64,000 bases of DNA, taken from contig DATIXQ010000026.1 of assembly GCA_035518375.1 (NCBI GenBank), positions 1 through 64,000 on the forward strand. Direction: 5' to 3'. Below are positions 24,022-33,410 of the stretch, piece by piece. The notes under the pieces are model-generated. The model did not search any database and was not told the origin of the DNA. It saw only the letters and a list, made by a program, of their open reading frames with translations. The translations under genes were made by a program, and so were the position numbers. Every line of letters begins with the position of its first letter. Position 1 is the stretch's first letter. Origin of the DNA: DATJLY01 sp035518375. Its GTDB lineage: Bacteria; Pseudomonadota; Alphaproteobacteria; ATCC43930; CGMCC-115725.

Positions 24022-25845
24022 ATGTGCGGCATCGTCGGCATCGTCGGCCGTAATGACGTGGCGCCGCTCCTCGTCGACGGGCTGCGCCGGCTCGAATATC
24101 GCGGCTACGATTCGGCGGGGATCGCAACGCTGGTCGATGGCCGCATCGAGCGCCGCCGTGCCGAGGGCAAGCTCGTCAACCTCGAGACGCGGCTCGCGCG
24201 CGAGCCGGTGACGGGCCGCATCGGTATCGGCCACACGCGCTGGGCAACGCACGGCATGCCGACCGAGCGCAACGCCCATCCGATCGCAACTGCTCGCGTC
24301 GCCGTCGTACACAACGGCATCATCGAGAATTTCCAGAGCCTGAAGGCCGCGCTCGAAGCTGCGGGCTACCGCTTCGAGACGCAGACCGATACCGAGGCGG
24401 TGGCGATCCTGGTGACGCGCTATCTCGACCAAGGGCTTGCTCCGCGCGAGGCGGTGGCGAAGGCCTTGAAGGAACTCGAGGGCGCGTTCGCGCTCGTCCT
24501 GCTGTTCGCGGGCGAGCCCGATCTCCTGATCTGCGCGCGGCGCGGCAGCCCGCTCGCCGTGGGCTTCGGCGAAGGCGAGATGTTCGTGGGCTCCGACGCA
24601 CTGGCGCTGGCGCCCTTGACGCGCCGCATCGTCTATCTCGAGGAAGGCGACTGGGCCGAGGTGACGGGGAGCCGCGCCACGATCCACAACGCAGAAGACC
24701 AAGTGGTCGAGCGCCCGATCCGCGAGACCGCGCTCTCGGGCGCTCTCATCGGCAAGGGCAATCACCGCCATTACATGAAGAAGGAGATTTTCGAGCAGCC
24801 GACTGTGATGGGCGACACGCTCCTCACGCACTTCAATCCGGCGACGCGCAGCGTGCATTTGCCCGAGCTGCCGTTCGATCTCGCCGCGGTGAAGCGTGTC
24901 ACGCTCGTCGCCTGCGGCACCTCCTATCATGCCGGGCTCGTGGCGAAATACTGGCTCGAGAAGATCGCGCGTGTCTCGTGCGAGATCGATATCGCCTCGG
25001 AGTTCCGCTACCGCGCCCCTGACATGCCCGCAGGCGAGCTCGCCGTCTTCATTTCGCAGTCGGGCGAGACGGCCGACACGTTGGCCGCGCTGCGCTACGC
25101 CAAGACGCAAGGCTCGCGCATCCTTGCCGTCGTCAACCAGCCGGAAAGCTCGATCGCGCGCGAGGCCGACGTCGTGCTCGCGACCAACGCCGGGCCCGAG
25201 ATCGGCGTCGCCTCGACCAAGGCATTCACGACACAGCTCGTCGTCCTCGCCTGCCTCACGATCGCCTTGGCGCGCGCCAAGGGCCGCATCGATGCGGCCG
25301 GCGAGGCCGCGCTGTCGGCCGCGCTCACCGAGGTGCCGGCGCGGGCGAGCGAGGTGCTCGACCATGACGAGCGCATCCTCGGCATCGCCAGTGATCTCGC
25401 CGACACGCGCGACGTGATCTATCTCGGCCGCGGCACAGCCTATCCACTCGCGCTCGAAGGCGCGCTGAAGCTCAAGGAGATCTCCTACATCCACGCCGAG
25501 GGCTATGCCGCAGGCGAAATGAAGCACGGGCCGATCGCGCTCATCAATGACGGCACGCCGATCGTCGTGCTGGCGCCATCGGACGAGCTGTTCGAAAAGA
25601 CGCTGTCGAACGTCAAGGAGGTGCTGGCGCGTGGCGGCCGCGTCGTGATGATCTCCGACCGCGAAGGCTTGGCGCGGCTCGCGGGCGAGGTGACGTGGTC
25701 GATCGAGGTGCCGCGCTGCGAGAGCTTCGTCGCGCCCTTGCTCTACGCCATTCCGGTGCAGCTTCTCGCCTACCACATCGCCGTCATCAAAGGCACCGAT
25801 GTCGACCAGCCGCGCAATCTCGCGAAGAGCGTGACGGTAGAATAA
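24022..25845 (+). CDS. glmS: glutamine--fructose-6-phosphate aminotransferase (isomerizing)
   Basis: A 607-residue enzyme producing glucosamine-6-phosphate from fructose-6-phosphate and glutamine. After Met removal the N-terminus CGIVGIVGRNDVAPLLVDGL provides the nucleophilic Cys of the class II amidotransferase domain; HTRWATHGMPTERNAHPI follows. Two SIS domains come next: VACGTSYHAGLVAKYWLEK and FISQSGETADTLAALRYA, then YLGRGTAYPLALEGALKLKE. The C-terminus ends AKSVTVE as usual. No glmS ribozyme would be expected, and the upstream gene is directly abutting. Confidence 0.97.
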   Translation: MCGIVGIVGRNDVAPLLVDGLRRLEYRGYDSAGIATLVDGRIERRRAEGKLVNLETRLAREPVTGRIGIGHTRWATHGMPTERNAHPIATARVAVVHNGIIENFQSLKAALEAAGYRFETQTDTEAVAILVTRYLDQGLAPREAVAKALKELEGAFALVLLFAGEPDLLICARRGSPLAVGFGEGEMFVGSDALALAPLTRRIVYLEEGDWAEVTGSRATIHNAEDQVVERPIRETALSGALIGKGNHRHYMKKEIFEQPTVMGDTLLTHFNPATRSVHLPELPFDLAAVKRVTLVACGTSYHAGLVAKYWLEKIARVSCEIDIASEFRYRAPDMPAGELAVFISQSGETADTLAALRYAKTQGSRILAVVNQPESSIAREADVVLATNAGPEIGVASTKAFTTQLVVLACLTIALARAKGRIDAAGEAALSAALTEVPARASEVLDHDERILGIASDLADTRDVIYLGRGTAYPLALEGALKLKEISYIHAEGYAAGEMKHGPIALINDGTPIVVLAPSDELFEKTLSNVKEVLARGGRVVMISDREGLARLAGEVTWSIEVPRCESFVAPLLYAIPVQLLAYHIAVIKGTDVDQPRNLAKSVTVE

Positions 25846-25930
25846 GTGCCGCGCTGTTCGCGCGTGTGCGTGTCGGAATTTTTTACAGCCGGCGCCTCAT
25901 TAACCATCTAGTCGCTTGATTTCTCACAGT

Positions 25931-25946
25931 GGGCACGGAGTTTGCA
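25931..25946 (+). promoter_or_regulatory. sigma-54 (-24/-12) promoter for the PEP-CTERM gene
   Basis: GGGCACG (25931-25937), four bases, then TTGCA (25942-25946) matches TGGCACG-N4-TTGCW at every position but the first. The -24 GG and -12 GC are exactly 10 bp apart. The start codon at 26008 is 62 bp further on. Confidence 0.8.
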
Positions 25947-26007
25947 CGGCTCCCTGGGCCGCATTTCGTCGTCGGCATTTCGGGTGAGGGCGTAGGGGAG
26001 AATAGGA

Positions 26008-26802
26008 ATGCGTAGCTTTCTGTTAGCAACGACCGCAGTTGCTTTGGTGTTGGGCGGCCAGGCCGCTCGCGCCGGGACGATCACCAACGTCGATCTGTCG
26101 TCGTATTACAACGGCGACTGGTCGGGCGAGATCAACGGTCCTGCGATCGCGGCGGGCGTCGAAAGCGGTACCGGCGATGGCACGACCGGCCTCACCTTCT
26201 CGGACTCCACCGGCTCCTACGTCGAGATGTTCTGGAACAACGCGGGCGGCAGCGGCGGATCGCCGACTTCGATCGCGATCTCAGGCCTTTCCATCGCGTT
26301 GAACTCGAGCGCGAAGATCAATGGCTTGTTCAATAATTTCTTCGGCACGACGAACGAAGAGGGCTCGGTCACCATCACCAACAGTCTCGGCGCCACGGCG
26401 ACGTTCGAGCTGATCGGCGGCCAAACGGTTCGCGATTACAATAACGACGGGTTCGTCAATGGCCTCACCGGCTCGAATTCGGACCCCGCCACCGAGGGCG
26501 ATGTGACGGCCCAAGTCTGGTGGCACGCCGATACCGGCGGCTCAACGGACAGCACTCCGGGCTCGCCGAGCTTACGTCTCGATGCGCAGACCTTCGCCCT
26601 TCCGGTAAGCTGGGCCGGCACCAATCTCACGTCGATCGACATCACCGACACGGACACGATCAACGGCGATCTGATCTTGTCGGCGCTCGAAGTCGATGCC
26701 GGATCGACCACCACGGCTGTGCCCGAGCCCGGCTCGCTCGCGCTCCTTGCCAGCGCGCTCGTCGGCCTCGGCGCGATGCGGCGGCGGCGCCGGCGCAGCT
26801 AG
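26008..26802 (+). CDS. PEP-CTERM sorting domain-containing protein
   Basis: A 264-residue exported protein. It has a Sec signal (LATTAVALVLGGQAARAG), a Gly/Ser/Thr/Asn-rich, beta-type mature domain of about 210 residues, a possible calcium-binding stretch DYNNDGFVNG near residue 147, and the C-terminal sorting signal VPEPGSLALLASALVGLGAM followed by six basic residues. In known systems an exosortase cleaves at PEP and the protein ends in the exopolysaccharide-rich envelope. No exosortase or polysaccharide locus is in the window, but glmU-glmS upstream supply UDP-GlcNAc. AGGGGAGAATAGG precedes the ATG. A sigma-54 promoter lies upstream. Confidence 0.9.
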   Translation: MRSFLLATTAVALVLGGQAARAGTITNVDLSSYYNGDWSGEINGPAIAAGVESGTGDGTTGLTFSDSTGSYVEMFWNNAGGSGGSPTSIAISGLSIALNSSAKINGLFNNFFGTTNEEGSVTITNSLGATATFELIGGQTVRDYNNDGFVNGLTGSNSDPATEGDVTAQVWWHADTGGSTDSTPGSPSLRLDAQTFALPVSWAGTNLTSIDITDTDTINGDLILSALEVDAGSTTTAVPEPGSLALLASALVGLGAMRRRRRRS

Positions 26803-26827
26803 CGCGGCTCCCTCACGCAGAGCGAAA

Positions 26828-28420
26828 CTACTCTCCGCGCGGCGGCGGCGCGGAGGATACCGGCATGCGCGAGCGCAGCGGCAGCTCTTTAAGGAAGAGC
26901 GTGAGCACGAACGCCAAGCCGCAGATCCCGGCGCCGGCGAGATAGAGATAGCGGAACGAGTGAGTGAAGGCGGCGACGATCGCCTGGCGCGTCGCCTCGG
27001 GCAGCGCCGCGATCATCGCCGGCCCGCCATGGAGAAGTCCGCTGCCGGAGACGCCGCCAACATCCTTGCCCGTCAATCCCGCGAGCAGGATCGCGCCCAG
27101 GAGCGCCACGCCGAAGGCGCCGCCCATTGAGCGGAAGAACGACCACAGCGAGGTCGCGGTGCCCATGTCGCGCGGCTCGACCGAATTCTGGACCGCGATC
27201 GTGACCGCCGGGCCCATGGGTCCGAGGCCCGCGCCCATGATCGCCATCGCCGTGCCGTAGACGAGACCTGGCGTGCCGCGTCCGACGCCAACGAACACAA
27301 GGAATGAAACCGTCGCGGCGGCAAAGCCCAGCGCGGGAAAGATCCTATAGCGCCCGATGCGGCGCACGAGCCGGCCGGTCGCGGTGGCGCCCACGGTCAT
27401 GCCGATCATCATCGGCAGAATGAGGAGACCGGAATTCGACGCCGAGACGCCGATCACGACCTGCAGGAAGAGCGGCAGGAAGATCACGCCGCCGACCGAT
27501 GCCGCGCCGCCAAGGAACGCGATGGCGTTGCCGACCGCGAAGATGCTGTTGCGGAAGACGCGCGGCGGCAATAGCGGATCGCGCGCGCGGCATTCCTGCA
27601 GCACGAGCAGGCCGAGCAAGACGATGGTTGCGACGACGAGGCCGAGGATCGCCGGCGACGTCCAGGCAAGCTCCGTTCCTGCCCATGTCGTCACCAGCAG
27701 CGCCGCCATCACGGCCGGCACCATGAGCGCGATGCCGCCGTAATCGATGTGCGCGGGTCCGTGCCCGCGCGGCAGGCGCTTCAGCTCCTTGCCGCAGATG
27801 AGGAGGGCCGCCACCGCGATCGGCAGATTGATCCAGAACACCCAGCGCCAGCTCGCGGCATCGACGAGGAAGCCGCCGAGCATCGGCCCGCCGATCGCGG
27901 CCGACGACCACACGGCGGTGAAATAGGCCTGATAGCGGCCGCGCTCGCGCGGCGGCACGATGTCGGCGATTATGGTCATGGCGAGCGAGACGAGTCCGCC
28001 GCCGCCCAATCCCTGAAGCGCGCGGCCGGCGATCAGCATGCCCATCGATGAGGCGAGGCCGCACGCGACCGAGCCGGCGAGGAAGGTCGCGATCGCGGTG
28101 CGGAAGAGCGCGCTCCTGCCATAGAGATCGCTGAGCTTCCCGTAGACCGGCGTCGAGGCCGTCGAGGTCAGGAGATAGGCCGAGACCACCCACGAAAGGT
28201 GCTGCGCGCCTTTGAGCTCGCCAACCATCGCCGGAAGCGAGGTCGCGACGATGGTCTGGTCGAGCGCGCCGAGGAAAAGGCCCAAAACCGTGCCGCTCAG
28301 CATGCGCATGATGTCGCGATGCGAGAAGACCTGGCGCGGCGGATAGGCCGGCGCGGGCGGGCGCTGCGCTTCCCGCTCTGTTGGCGCGCGCGGTGGCGCG
28401 ATGGGGTCCGTTTCGCTCAT
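26828..28420 (-). CDS. MFS drug efflux transporter, DHA2/EmrB-QacA type
   Basis: A 530-residue inner-membrane pump with about 14 hydrophobic segments. After a Pro-rich cytoplasmic N-terminus, helix 1 carries LGLFLGALDQTIVATSLPAM (motif D1), followed by SWVVSAYLLTSTASTPVYGK, motif A GKLSDLYGRSALF, and motif C-like GGPMLGGFLVDAASWRWVFW. The substrate is unknown; the family exports lipophilic drugs with proton antiport. It is divergent from the SGNH hydrolase gene with 65 bp between the starts. No membrane-fusion partner or regulator is adjacent. Confidence 0.92.
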   Translation of the reverse strand: MSETDPIAPPRAPTEREAQRPPAPAYPPRQVFSHRDIMRMLSGTVLGLFLGALDQTIVATSLPAMVGELKGAQHLSWVVSAYLLTSTASTPVYGKLSDLYGRSALFRTAIATFLAGSVACGLASSMGMLIAGRALQGLGGGGLVSLAMTIIADIVPPRERGRYQAYFTAVWSSAAIGGPMLGGFLVDAASWRWVFWINLPIAVAALLICGKELKRLPRGHGPAHIDYGGIALMVPAVMAALLVTTWAGTELAWTSPAILGLVVATIVLLGLLVLQECRARDPLLPPRVFRNSIFAVGNAIAFLGGAASVGGVIFLPLFLQVVIGVSASNSGLLILPMMIGMTVGATATGRLVRRIGRYRIFPALGFAAATVSFLVFVGVGRGTPGLVYGTAMAIMGAGLGPMGPAVTIAVQNSVEPRDMGTATSLWSFFRSMGGAFGVALLGAILLAGLTGKDVGGVSGSGLLHGGPAMIAALPEATRQAIVAAFTHSFRYLYLAGAGICGLAFVLTLFLKELPLRSRMPVSSAPPPRGE

Positions 28421-28485
28421 CTTCCGGCGGCATTAGACTGCGCCGCGGCGAGGTGCCGCAACAGCGGCAAAGCCGGGGAGAGGCG

Positions 28486-29631
28486 ATGGCAGACATGCGC
28501 TGGGTCGGGACCTGGGCCACGAGCCCCGTCTTTGTCGAGGGCCGGTCGTTCGCGAACGAGAGCCTGCGGCTCATCGTGCGCGCGAGTCTCGGCGGGTCGC
28601 GCGTCAGGGTGCGGCTCTCGAACGCCTATGGCCAGAAGCCGCTCGCGATCGGGGCGGCGCGCGTCGCATTGCGCGAGAGCGGCGCGCGCGTGGCGGCGGG
28701 CTCGGACCGGCAGCTCACCTTCGGCGGCCGCGCGGGCGTCACCATCGCCGCCGGCGCGCTCGCCCTGAGCGACCCGGTTGAGCTTTCGTTCCCGGCGCTC
28801 GCCGATTTCGCCGTGAGCCTTTATCTGCCGGGCGAGGTGCCGGAGAGCTTCCAGATCACCGGCCACGGCAACGCGCGCCAGACAAACTATGTCTCGCCGC
28901 CGGGCGACCACACCGCGGCGCCTGACATGCCGGTCGCGACGCCGACCCAGGACTGGTATTTCCTCACCGGCATCGATGTGCTGGCACCGGCCCAGGTTGG
29001 CGGCATCATCGCATTGGGCGATTCGCTGACCGACGGCAATCTCTCCTCGGTCGATGGAAATTCGCGCTGGCCCGACCAGCTCGCGCGCCGCATCGCCGCG
29101 CGGCGCGGCGGCCGGCCCTTGGCCGTGATGAATCACGGCATCGGCGGCAACCGCATCCTGCACGACACGCGCGGCGACAGCGGGCTCCGTCGTCTCGACC
29201 GCGACGCGCTCGCGCAGCCCGGCGCCACGCACGTGATCCTTTTCCTCGGCACCAACGATTTGCGCAACCGCTGGAAGAAGCCCGAGGAGGAGGTGACCGC
29301 CGAAAGCATGATCGCGGGCCTGCAGCAGATCGCGGCGCGGACGCAGGCCGCGGGTCTCAAGATCTATGGCTGCACGCTCCTGCCCTTCGAGAACGAGACC
29401 TTTCTGCCGGGTGCCTGGACGCCCGCGCGCGAAAAGCATCGGCTTGCCGTCAACGACTGGATCCGCGAAGGGCGCGCCTTCGACACCGTCATCGATTTCG
29501 AGAAGACGCTGCGCGATCCGGCGCATCCGTCGAGCATGAAGACGGAATACGATTGCGGCGATCATCTCCATCCCGGCGATCTCGGCTACAAGACGCTGGG
29601 CGATAGCATCGACCTTTCCCTCTTTGAATGA
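28486..29631 (+). CDS. SGNH/GDSL-type hydrolase
   Basis: A 381-residue esterase/lipase-fold protein. The N-terminal beta domain (WVGTWATSPVFVEGRSFANE, residues 5-24) is typical of the COG2755 group. The catalytic part has block I IIALGDSLTDGN near residue 178 (nucleophilic Ser), block II GIGGNRIL, block III LGTNDLRNRW and block V DHLHPGDLGYKTL (Asp-His). No clear signal peptide is seen. The start at 28486 follows GGGGAGAGGCG. The Rieske oxygenase gene begins 56 bp after the stop, behind a strong hairpin. Confidence 0.9.
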   Translation: MADMRWVGTWATSPVFVEGRSFANESLRLIVRASLGGSRVRVRLSNAYGQKPLAIGAARVALRESGARVAAGSDRQLTFGGRAGVTIAAGALALSDPVELSFPALADFAVSLYLPGEVPESFQITGHGNARQTNYVSPPGDHTAAPDMPVATPTQDWYFLTGIDVLAPAQVGGIIALGDSLTDGNLSSVDGNSRWPDQLARRIAARRGGRPLAVMNHGIGGNRILHDTRGDSGLRRLDRDALAQPGATHVILFLGTNDLRNRWKKPEEEVTAESMIAGLQQIAARTQAAGLKIYGCTLLPFENETFLPGAWTPAREKHRLAVNDWIREGRAFDTVIDFEKTLRDPAHPSSMKTEYDCGDHLHPGDLGYKTLGDSIDLSLFE

Positions 29632-29635
29632 ACAA

Positions 29636-29658
29636 CCCTCTCCCCGGTGGGGCGAGGG
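29636..29658. repeat. GC-rich palindromic hairpin after the SGNH gene
   Basis: CCCTC-T-CCCC and GGGG-C-GAGGG pair around a GGT loop. There is no T-run on either side. The CCCTCTCCCC form recalls dispersed palindromic elements of high-GC alphaproteobacteria, or it may attenuate transcription between the two genes. Confidence 0.45.
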
Positions 29659-29687
29659 TAAAATACGCCGAGCGGACGGAGGCTTTG

Positions 29688-30743
29688 ATGTTCCTGAAGA
29701 ACTGCTGGTACGTGGCGGCGTGGGCGAGCGAGGTCGGCGATCGGCCGCTCGCGCGCACGATCTGCGGCGAGCCCATCGCGCTCTTCCGCACCGTGGCCGG
29801 CGCCTATGTCGCGCTCGATGATCGCTGCTGCCATCGCAATCTGCCGCTCTCGATGGGCACAATCGAGGGCGAGGCGCTGCGCTGCGGCTATCACGGGCTG
29901 AAGTTCGATACCAACGGCCGGTGCATCGAGATCCCGGGCCAGAAGCAGATCCCGTCCGGCGCGCGCGTCGCCTCATATCCGGTGGTCGAGCGCTGGGGCA
30001 TGCTGTGGATCTGGCCTGGCGCGGCGCCTGCGGACGAAAGTCTGCTGCCGCATTGGGACGGGCTCGACGATCCGCGCCTCGTGCGCTCGAACGGCAACGG
30101 CGAAAAGCCGCTTGCGATGCGCTGCAACTGGCAGCTCAACAACGACAACCTTCTGGACCTGTCGCACGTCTTCTATGTCCACAAGAGCACGCTCGGCGCG
30201 CCGGGCATGGAGAACCTGCCGATCAAGAGTTCGCGCTCGAACCGCGGCGTCTCGATGTCGCGCTGGATGCCGAACACGGCGCCCATCCCGCTCTTCACGC
30301 AGTATCTCGGCTTGAAGGACGGGCAGATGATGGACCGCTGGCAGGGCACTGACGCAGAGCTGCCGACGCACTGTCTCATTCATGCGGGCTTCGCGCCGGC
30401 GGGCGCGCTCTCGCCCGACGACATGGCCGGTCGCGATAAATACATCCGCTTCCACGCCTTCATCACCGCGACGCCGGAGACGGCTAACTCGAGCTTCATG
30501 TTCTATGTCCAGGCGCGCAATTTCGCGCACGAGAACACCGCGCTGACGGAGCGCATCGTCGGCGATTTCCGCACGGTCTTCGGCGAAGACATCGCCGTGA
30601 TGGAGGGCCAGCAGCGCGTCAACGAGCGCGCGCCCGAGGCACCGACGGTCGATGTGTCGTGGGACGGCCCGCCCTTGGCGATGCGCCGGTTGCTCGCCGA
30701 GCGCATGGCCGCGGAAACCGCGGAGAAAACCGCCGGCCCATGA
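29688..30743 (+). CDS. aromatic ring-hydroxylating / O-demethylase-type Rieske oxygenase
   Basis: A 351-residue oxygenase resembling vanillate O-demethylase large subunits. The N-terminus FLKNCWYVAAWASEVG is characteristic of the VanA/PDO group. The Rieske centre uses RCCHRNLPLSMG and LRCGYHGLKFD (Cys-x-His, Cys-x2-His). The mononuclear iron site is in NNDNLLDLSHVFYVHKSTLG (Asp and two His). The start at 29688 has GACGGAGG upstream. No reductase gene (VanB-like) is adjacent. Its stop overlaps the ATG of the D-aminoacylase gene, so the two act from one message. The substrate is unknown. Confidence 0.92.
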   Translation: MFLKNCWYVAAWASEVGDRPLARTICGEPIALFRTVAGAYVALDDRCCHRNLPLSMGTIEGEALRCGYHGLKFDTNGRCIEIPGQKQIPSGARVASYPVVERWGMLWIWPGAAPADESLLPHWDGLDDPRLVRSNGNGEKPLAMRCNWQLNNDNLLDLSHVFYVHKSTLGAPGMENLPIKSSRSNRGVSMSRWMPNTAPIPLFTQYLGLKDGQMMDRWQGTDAELPTHCLIHAGFAPAGALSPDDMAGRDKYIRFHAFITATPETANSSFMFYVQARNFAHENTALTERIVGDFRTVFGEDIAVMEGQQRVNERAPEAPTVDVSWDGPPLAMRRLLAERMAAETAEKTAGP

Positions 30744-32341
30744 GCCGGTGCGACATCCTCATCCGCGGCGGCACCGTCGTCGACGGCAGCGGGGATGAGT
30801 CCTATCGCGCCGACGTCGCGATCGCGGGCGATCGCATCGCCGCCATCGGCGCCGAGGCCTCACGCGCCGATGCCGCGCAGACGATCGACGCCGAAGGCCT
30901 CGTGGTCGCGCCCGGCTTCATCGACATCAAGACCCATTCCGACTTCACGCTGCCGCTCAACCCGCGCGCTGAAAGCAAGATCCGCCAAGGTGTCACCACC
31001 GAGGTGATCGGCCATTGCGGCTTCTCGGTCGCGCCCGCGCTGCCCGGCAAGGCCGGGCTCCTCAAGGACTATCTCTCGCCGAGCGCGCCGTGGCTCACCT
31101 TCGTCGAGACGAGCTTCCGGAACTATCTCGACGGCTTCCCGGCGACCTCGACCAATGTCTGCCCGCTTGTCGGCCACAACACGCTGCGCCTCATGGCGAT
31201 GGGAATGGCGCCGCGCGCCGCGAGCCAATCCGAGATCGCGACGATGGGGGCGCTGCTCGAGGAGGCGCTGGCGGCCGGTGCGCGCGGGCTTTCGACCGGG
31301 CTCTTCACGCCGCCCGGCTGCTTTGCCGAGCCCGCTGAGATCCACGCGTTGGCGCAGGTCGTCGCACGTCATGGCGGCGGCTACTTCACGCACCTGCGCG
31401 ATGAATCGTTGCATGTGTTCGAGGCCCTGGACGAGGCGATCGCGGTCGGCGCCGCGACCGGGGTCCATGTCCAGGTCGTGCACGCGAAGCTTTCCGGCAC
31501 CGATAATTGGGGCCGCGCCGGAAAATTCATCGCCGCGATCGAGGCCACGCGCGAGCGCGGCGTCAGCATCGACTGCGACCAGTATCCCTACACGGCCGCG
31601 AGCAATCCGCTCAAAAACCTGCTGCCGCCGTGGGTGCAGCGCGACCGCATCGACGAGATGGCGACGCTCCTTGCCATCCCCGAAACCCGCGCGCGGATCA
31701 GAAGCGAGATCGACGCCACCGGTCTCAACAATTTCGGCCGCATCCCCGATTGGGACGCGATCCGCATCTCGGTGAGCCCGCATCGGATGCAATTTGCGGG
31801 GCGCACCATCGCCGAGATCGCGCGCGAGAGCGGGGCCGATCCGATCGACTGCGTCTGCGATTACCTGGTCGCCGACCGTTGCGCCACGCGCGTGCTCGTC
31901 TCCTCGATCGGCGAAGAGGACGTGCGGACATTCGTGCGCTCGCCCTCCGTGTGCGTCGGCTCCGACGGCAATTGCGTCGCGCCCTATGGCGTGACGAGCC
32001 AGGGCAAGCCCCATCCGCGCTTCTATGGCACGTTTCCGCGCATCCTTGGTCACTATGTGCGCGAGCTCGGCCTCCTGCCGCTGCCAGCCGCGATCCGCAA
32101 GATGACGCACGCGCCGGCGCTGGCCCTGGGGCTCGACCGGCGCGGCCTGGTGCGCGAGGGCTTCCATGCCGATCTCGTCCTCTTCGGCCCCGCGGAATTC
32201 GCCGAGCGCGCGACGTACGCCGAGCCGCATCAATATCCGGCGGGGGGTGCCACCACCGTCATCGTCAACGGCGCCGTCACGGTCGCGCGTGCGGAGCACA
32301 CCGGCGCGCTCGCCGGGCGCCTCCTCCGGCGCGGCACTTGA
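30740..32341 (+). CDS. N-acyl-D-amino-acid deacylase / D-aminoacylase family amidohydrolase
   Basis: A 533-residue metal-dependent amidohydrolase. It opens CDILIRGGTVVDGSGDESYR and continues with GLVVAPGFIDIKTHSDFTLP, which places the metal-binding His. Further text typical of the D-aminoacylase group is GVTTEVIGHCGFSVAPALPG with its Cys, GGYFTHLRDESLHVFEALDE, VHVQVVHAKLSGTDNWGR and SDGNCVAPYGVTSQGKPHPR. The ATG overlaps the preceding stop (ATGA). The IS1595 element is inserted 40 bp after its stop codon, so the 3' flank has been altered. Confidence 0.92.
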   Translation: MSRCDILIRGGTVVDGSGDESYRADVAIAGDRIAAIGAEASRADAAQTIDAEGLVVAPGFIDIKTHSDFTLPLNPRAESKIRQGVTTEVIGHCGFSVAPALPGKAGLLKDYLSPSAPWLTFVETSFRNYLDGFPATSTNVCPLVGHNTLRLMAMGMAPRAASQSEIATMGALLEEALAAGARGLSTGLFTPPGCFAEPAEIHALAQVVARHGGGYFTHLRDESLHVFEALDEAIAVGAATGVHVQVVHAKLSGTDNWGRAGKFIAAIEATRERGVSIDCDQYPYTAASNPLKNLLPPWVQRDRIDEMATLLAIPETRARIRSEIDATGLNNFGRIPDWDAIRISVSPHRMQFAGRTIAEIARESGADPIDCVCDYLVADRCATRVLVSSIGEEDVRTFVRSPSVCVGSDGNCVAPYGVTSQGKPHPRFYGTFPRILGHYVRELGLLPLPAAIRKMTHAPALALGLDRRGLVREGFHADLVLFGPAEFAERATYAEPHQYPAGGATTVIVNGAVTVARAEHTGALAGRLLRRGT

Positions 32342-32373
32342 CCGGGTCGGAAGCCGGGCCTACATCTTGTACG

Positions 32374-32381
32374 TAGAAAAC
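32374..32381. repeat. target-site duplication, left copy
   Basis: TAGAAAAC, identical to the copy at 34,401-34,408 directly outside the other end of the IS1595 element. Confidence 0.9.
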
Positions 32382-32404
32382 CGGAATTAGTCACTTGACA
32401 TAGG
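32382..32404 (+). repeat. left terminal inverted repeat of the IS1595 element
   Basis: Matches the complement of 34,378-34,400 at 21 of 23 positions; the differences are A/T at position 4 and A/G at position 19. Confidence 0.85.
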
Positions 32405-32451
32405 TACGTCTATAGGTTGATAATGCGGGCAGATACGAAGAAAGCCCGCAC

Positions 32452-33390
32452 ATGGACACCATCGACCTTACCGATCCTACGTTCAGCGACGAAGCCAAGG
32501 CTCGCGCCCATTTCGAGGCTACCCGCTGGCCGAACGGCCCCGTCTGCCCGCATTGCGGGAGCGTAGATCGCGTCTATCGGCTGAAGGATAGCGACGCGCA
32601 CCGGCCCGGCCTGATCCACTGCAACAACTGCGACGGCTCTTTCACGGTCACGACCGGGACCGTGATGGAAAGTTCGCATGTGCCGCTCAACAAATGGGCG
32701 CTGGCGTTCCGCATCATGGGATCGGCCAAGAAGGGCTTTTCGGCGCACCAGCTCCACCGCTCCATCGGCGTCACCTATCGCACAGCATGGTTCATGTTCC
32801 ATCGCATTCGCGAAGCGATGCGGAACGCCAACCCTGAACCACTAGGCGGCAACGGCAAGATCGTAGAAGCCGATGAGGTCTATGTCGGTGGCAAGCCTCG
32901 TAAGGGTGGCCCGCGCCGCAAGACGAAGATGACGAACAAAACGCCCGTTGCTGTGCTGGTGGAGCGTGGCGGCAACGCCCGCGCGACGGTCATGGATTGG
33001 CCGCTTGACGGCGCAATCAAGCGCAACCTCGTCGCCAATGTTGCCAAGGGCACGCACGTTCACAGCGACGAACATCGCGCTTACAAGGGTATCGAGCGGC
33101 TTATCGATGGTATGCAATCCGGCGTGCGCCATTTCGACGGCGAGTACGCGAAGGACGGCGTTCACAACAACACGGCGGAAAGCTGGAACGCGCTCCTAAA
33201 GCGCGGCATATACGGCTCATTCCATCACGTGTCGCCCGAGCACCTCTCGCGGTACTGCGACGAGTTTGTGTTCCGTTGGGATCGCCGCGCTCTGTCCGAC
33301 GCCGAACGCACCGTCGAAGCGATCAAGGGTGCCGAAGGGAAACGGCTCACGTACCGACAGCCTCGTGGCGCGCAACAAAGCGAAGCGTGA
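32452..33390 (+). CDS. IS1595 family (ISXO2-like) transposase
   Basis: A 312-residue transposase. An N-terminal zinc ribbon (CPHCGS near residue 33 and CNNCDG near residue 57) and a helix-turn-helix region (GFSAHQLHRSIGVTYRTAWF) precede the DDE-type catalytic core: ADEVYVGGKPRKGG with the first Asp, HSDEHRAYKGI with the second, and HNNTAESWNALLKRGIYGSF with the Asn and Lys or Glu of the third motif. The frame is intact, with normal family length. It starts 70 bp inside the left end of the element. Confidence 0.96.
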   Translation: MDTIDLTDPTFSDEAKARAHFEATRWPNGPVCPHCGSVDRVYRLKDSDAHRPGLIHCNNCDGSFTVTTGTVMESSHVPLNKWALAFRIMGSAKKGFSAHQLHRSIGVTYRTAWFMFHRIREAMRNANPEPLGGNGKIVEADEVYVGGKPRKGGPRRKTKMTNKTPVAVLVERGGNARATVMDWPLDGAIKRNLVANVAKGTHVHSDEHRAYKGIERLIDGMQSGVRHFDGEYAKDGVHNNTAESWNALLKRGIYGSFHHVSPEHLSRYCDEFVFRWDRRALSDAERTVEAIKGAEGKRLTYRQPRGAQQSEA

Positions 33391-33410
33391 GCTTCGCCGG
33401 TTGCGGCGGC

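Noticed and set aside
25850..25886. glmS terminator
   Set aside because: A 5-bp stem and a T-run exist but are separated by about 14 bases, so they do not form an intrinsic terminator.
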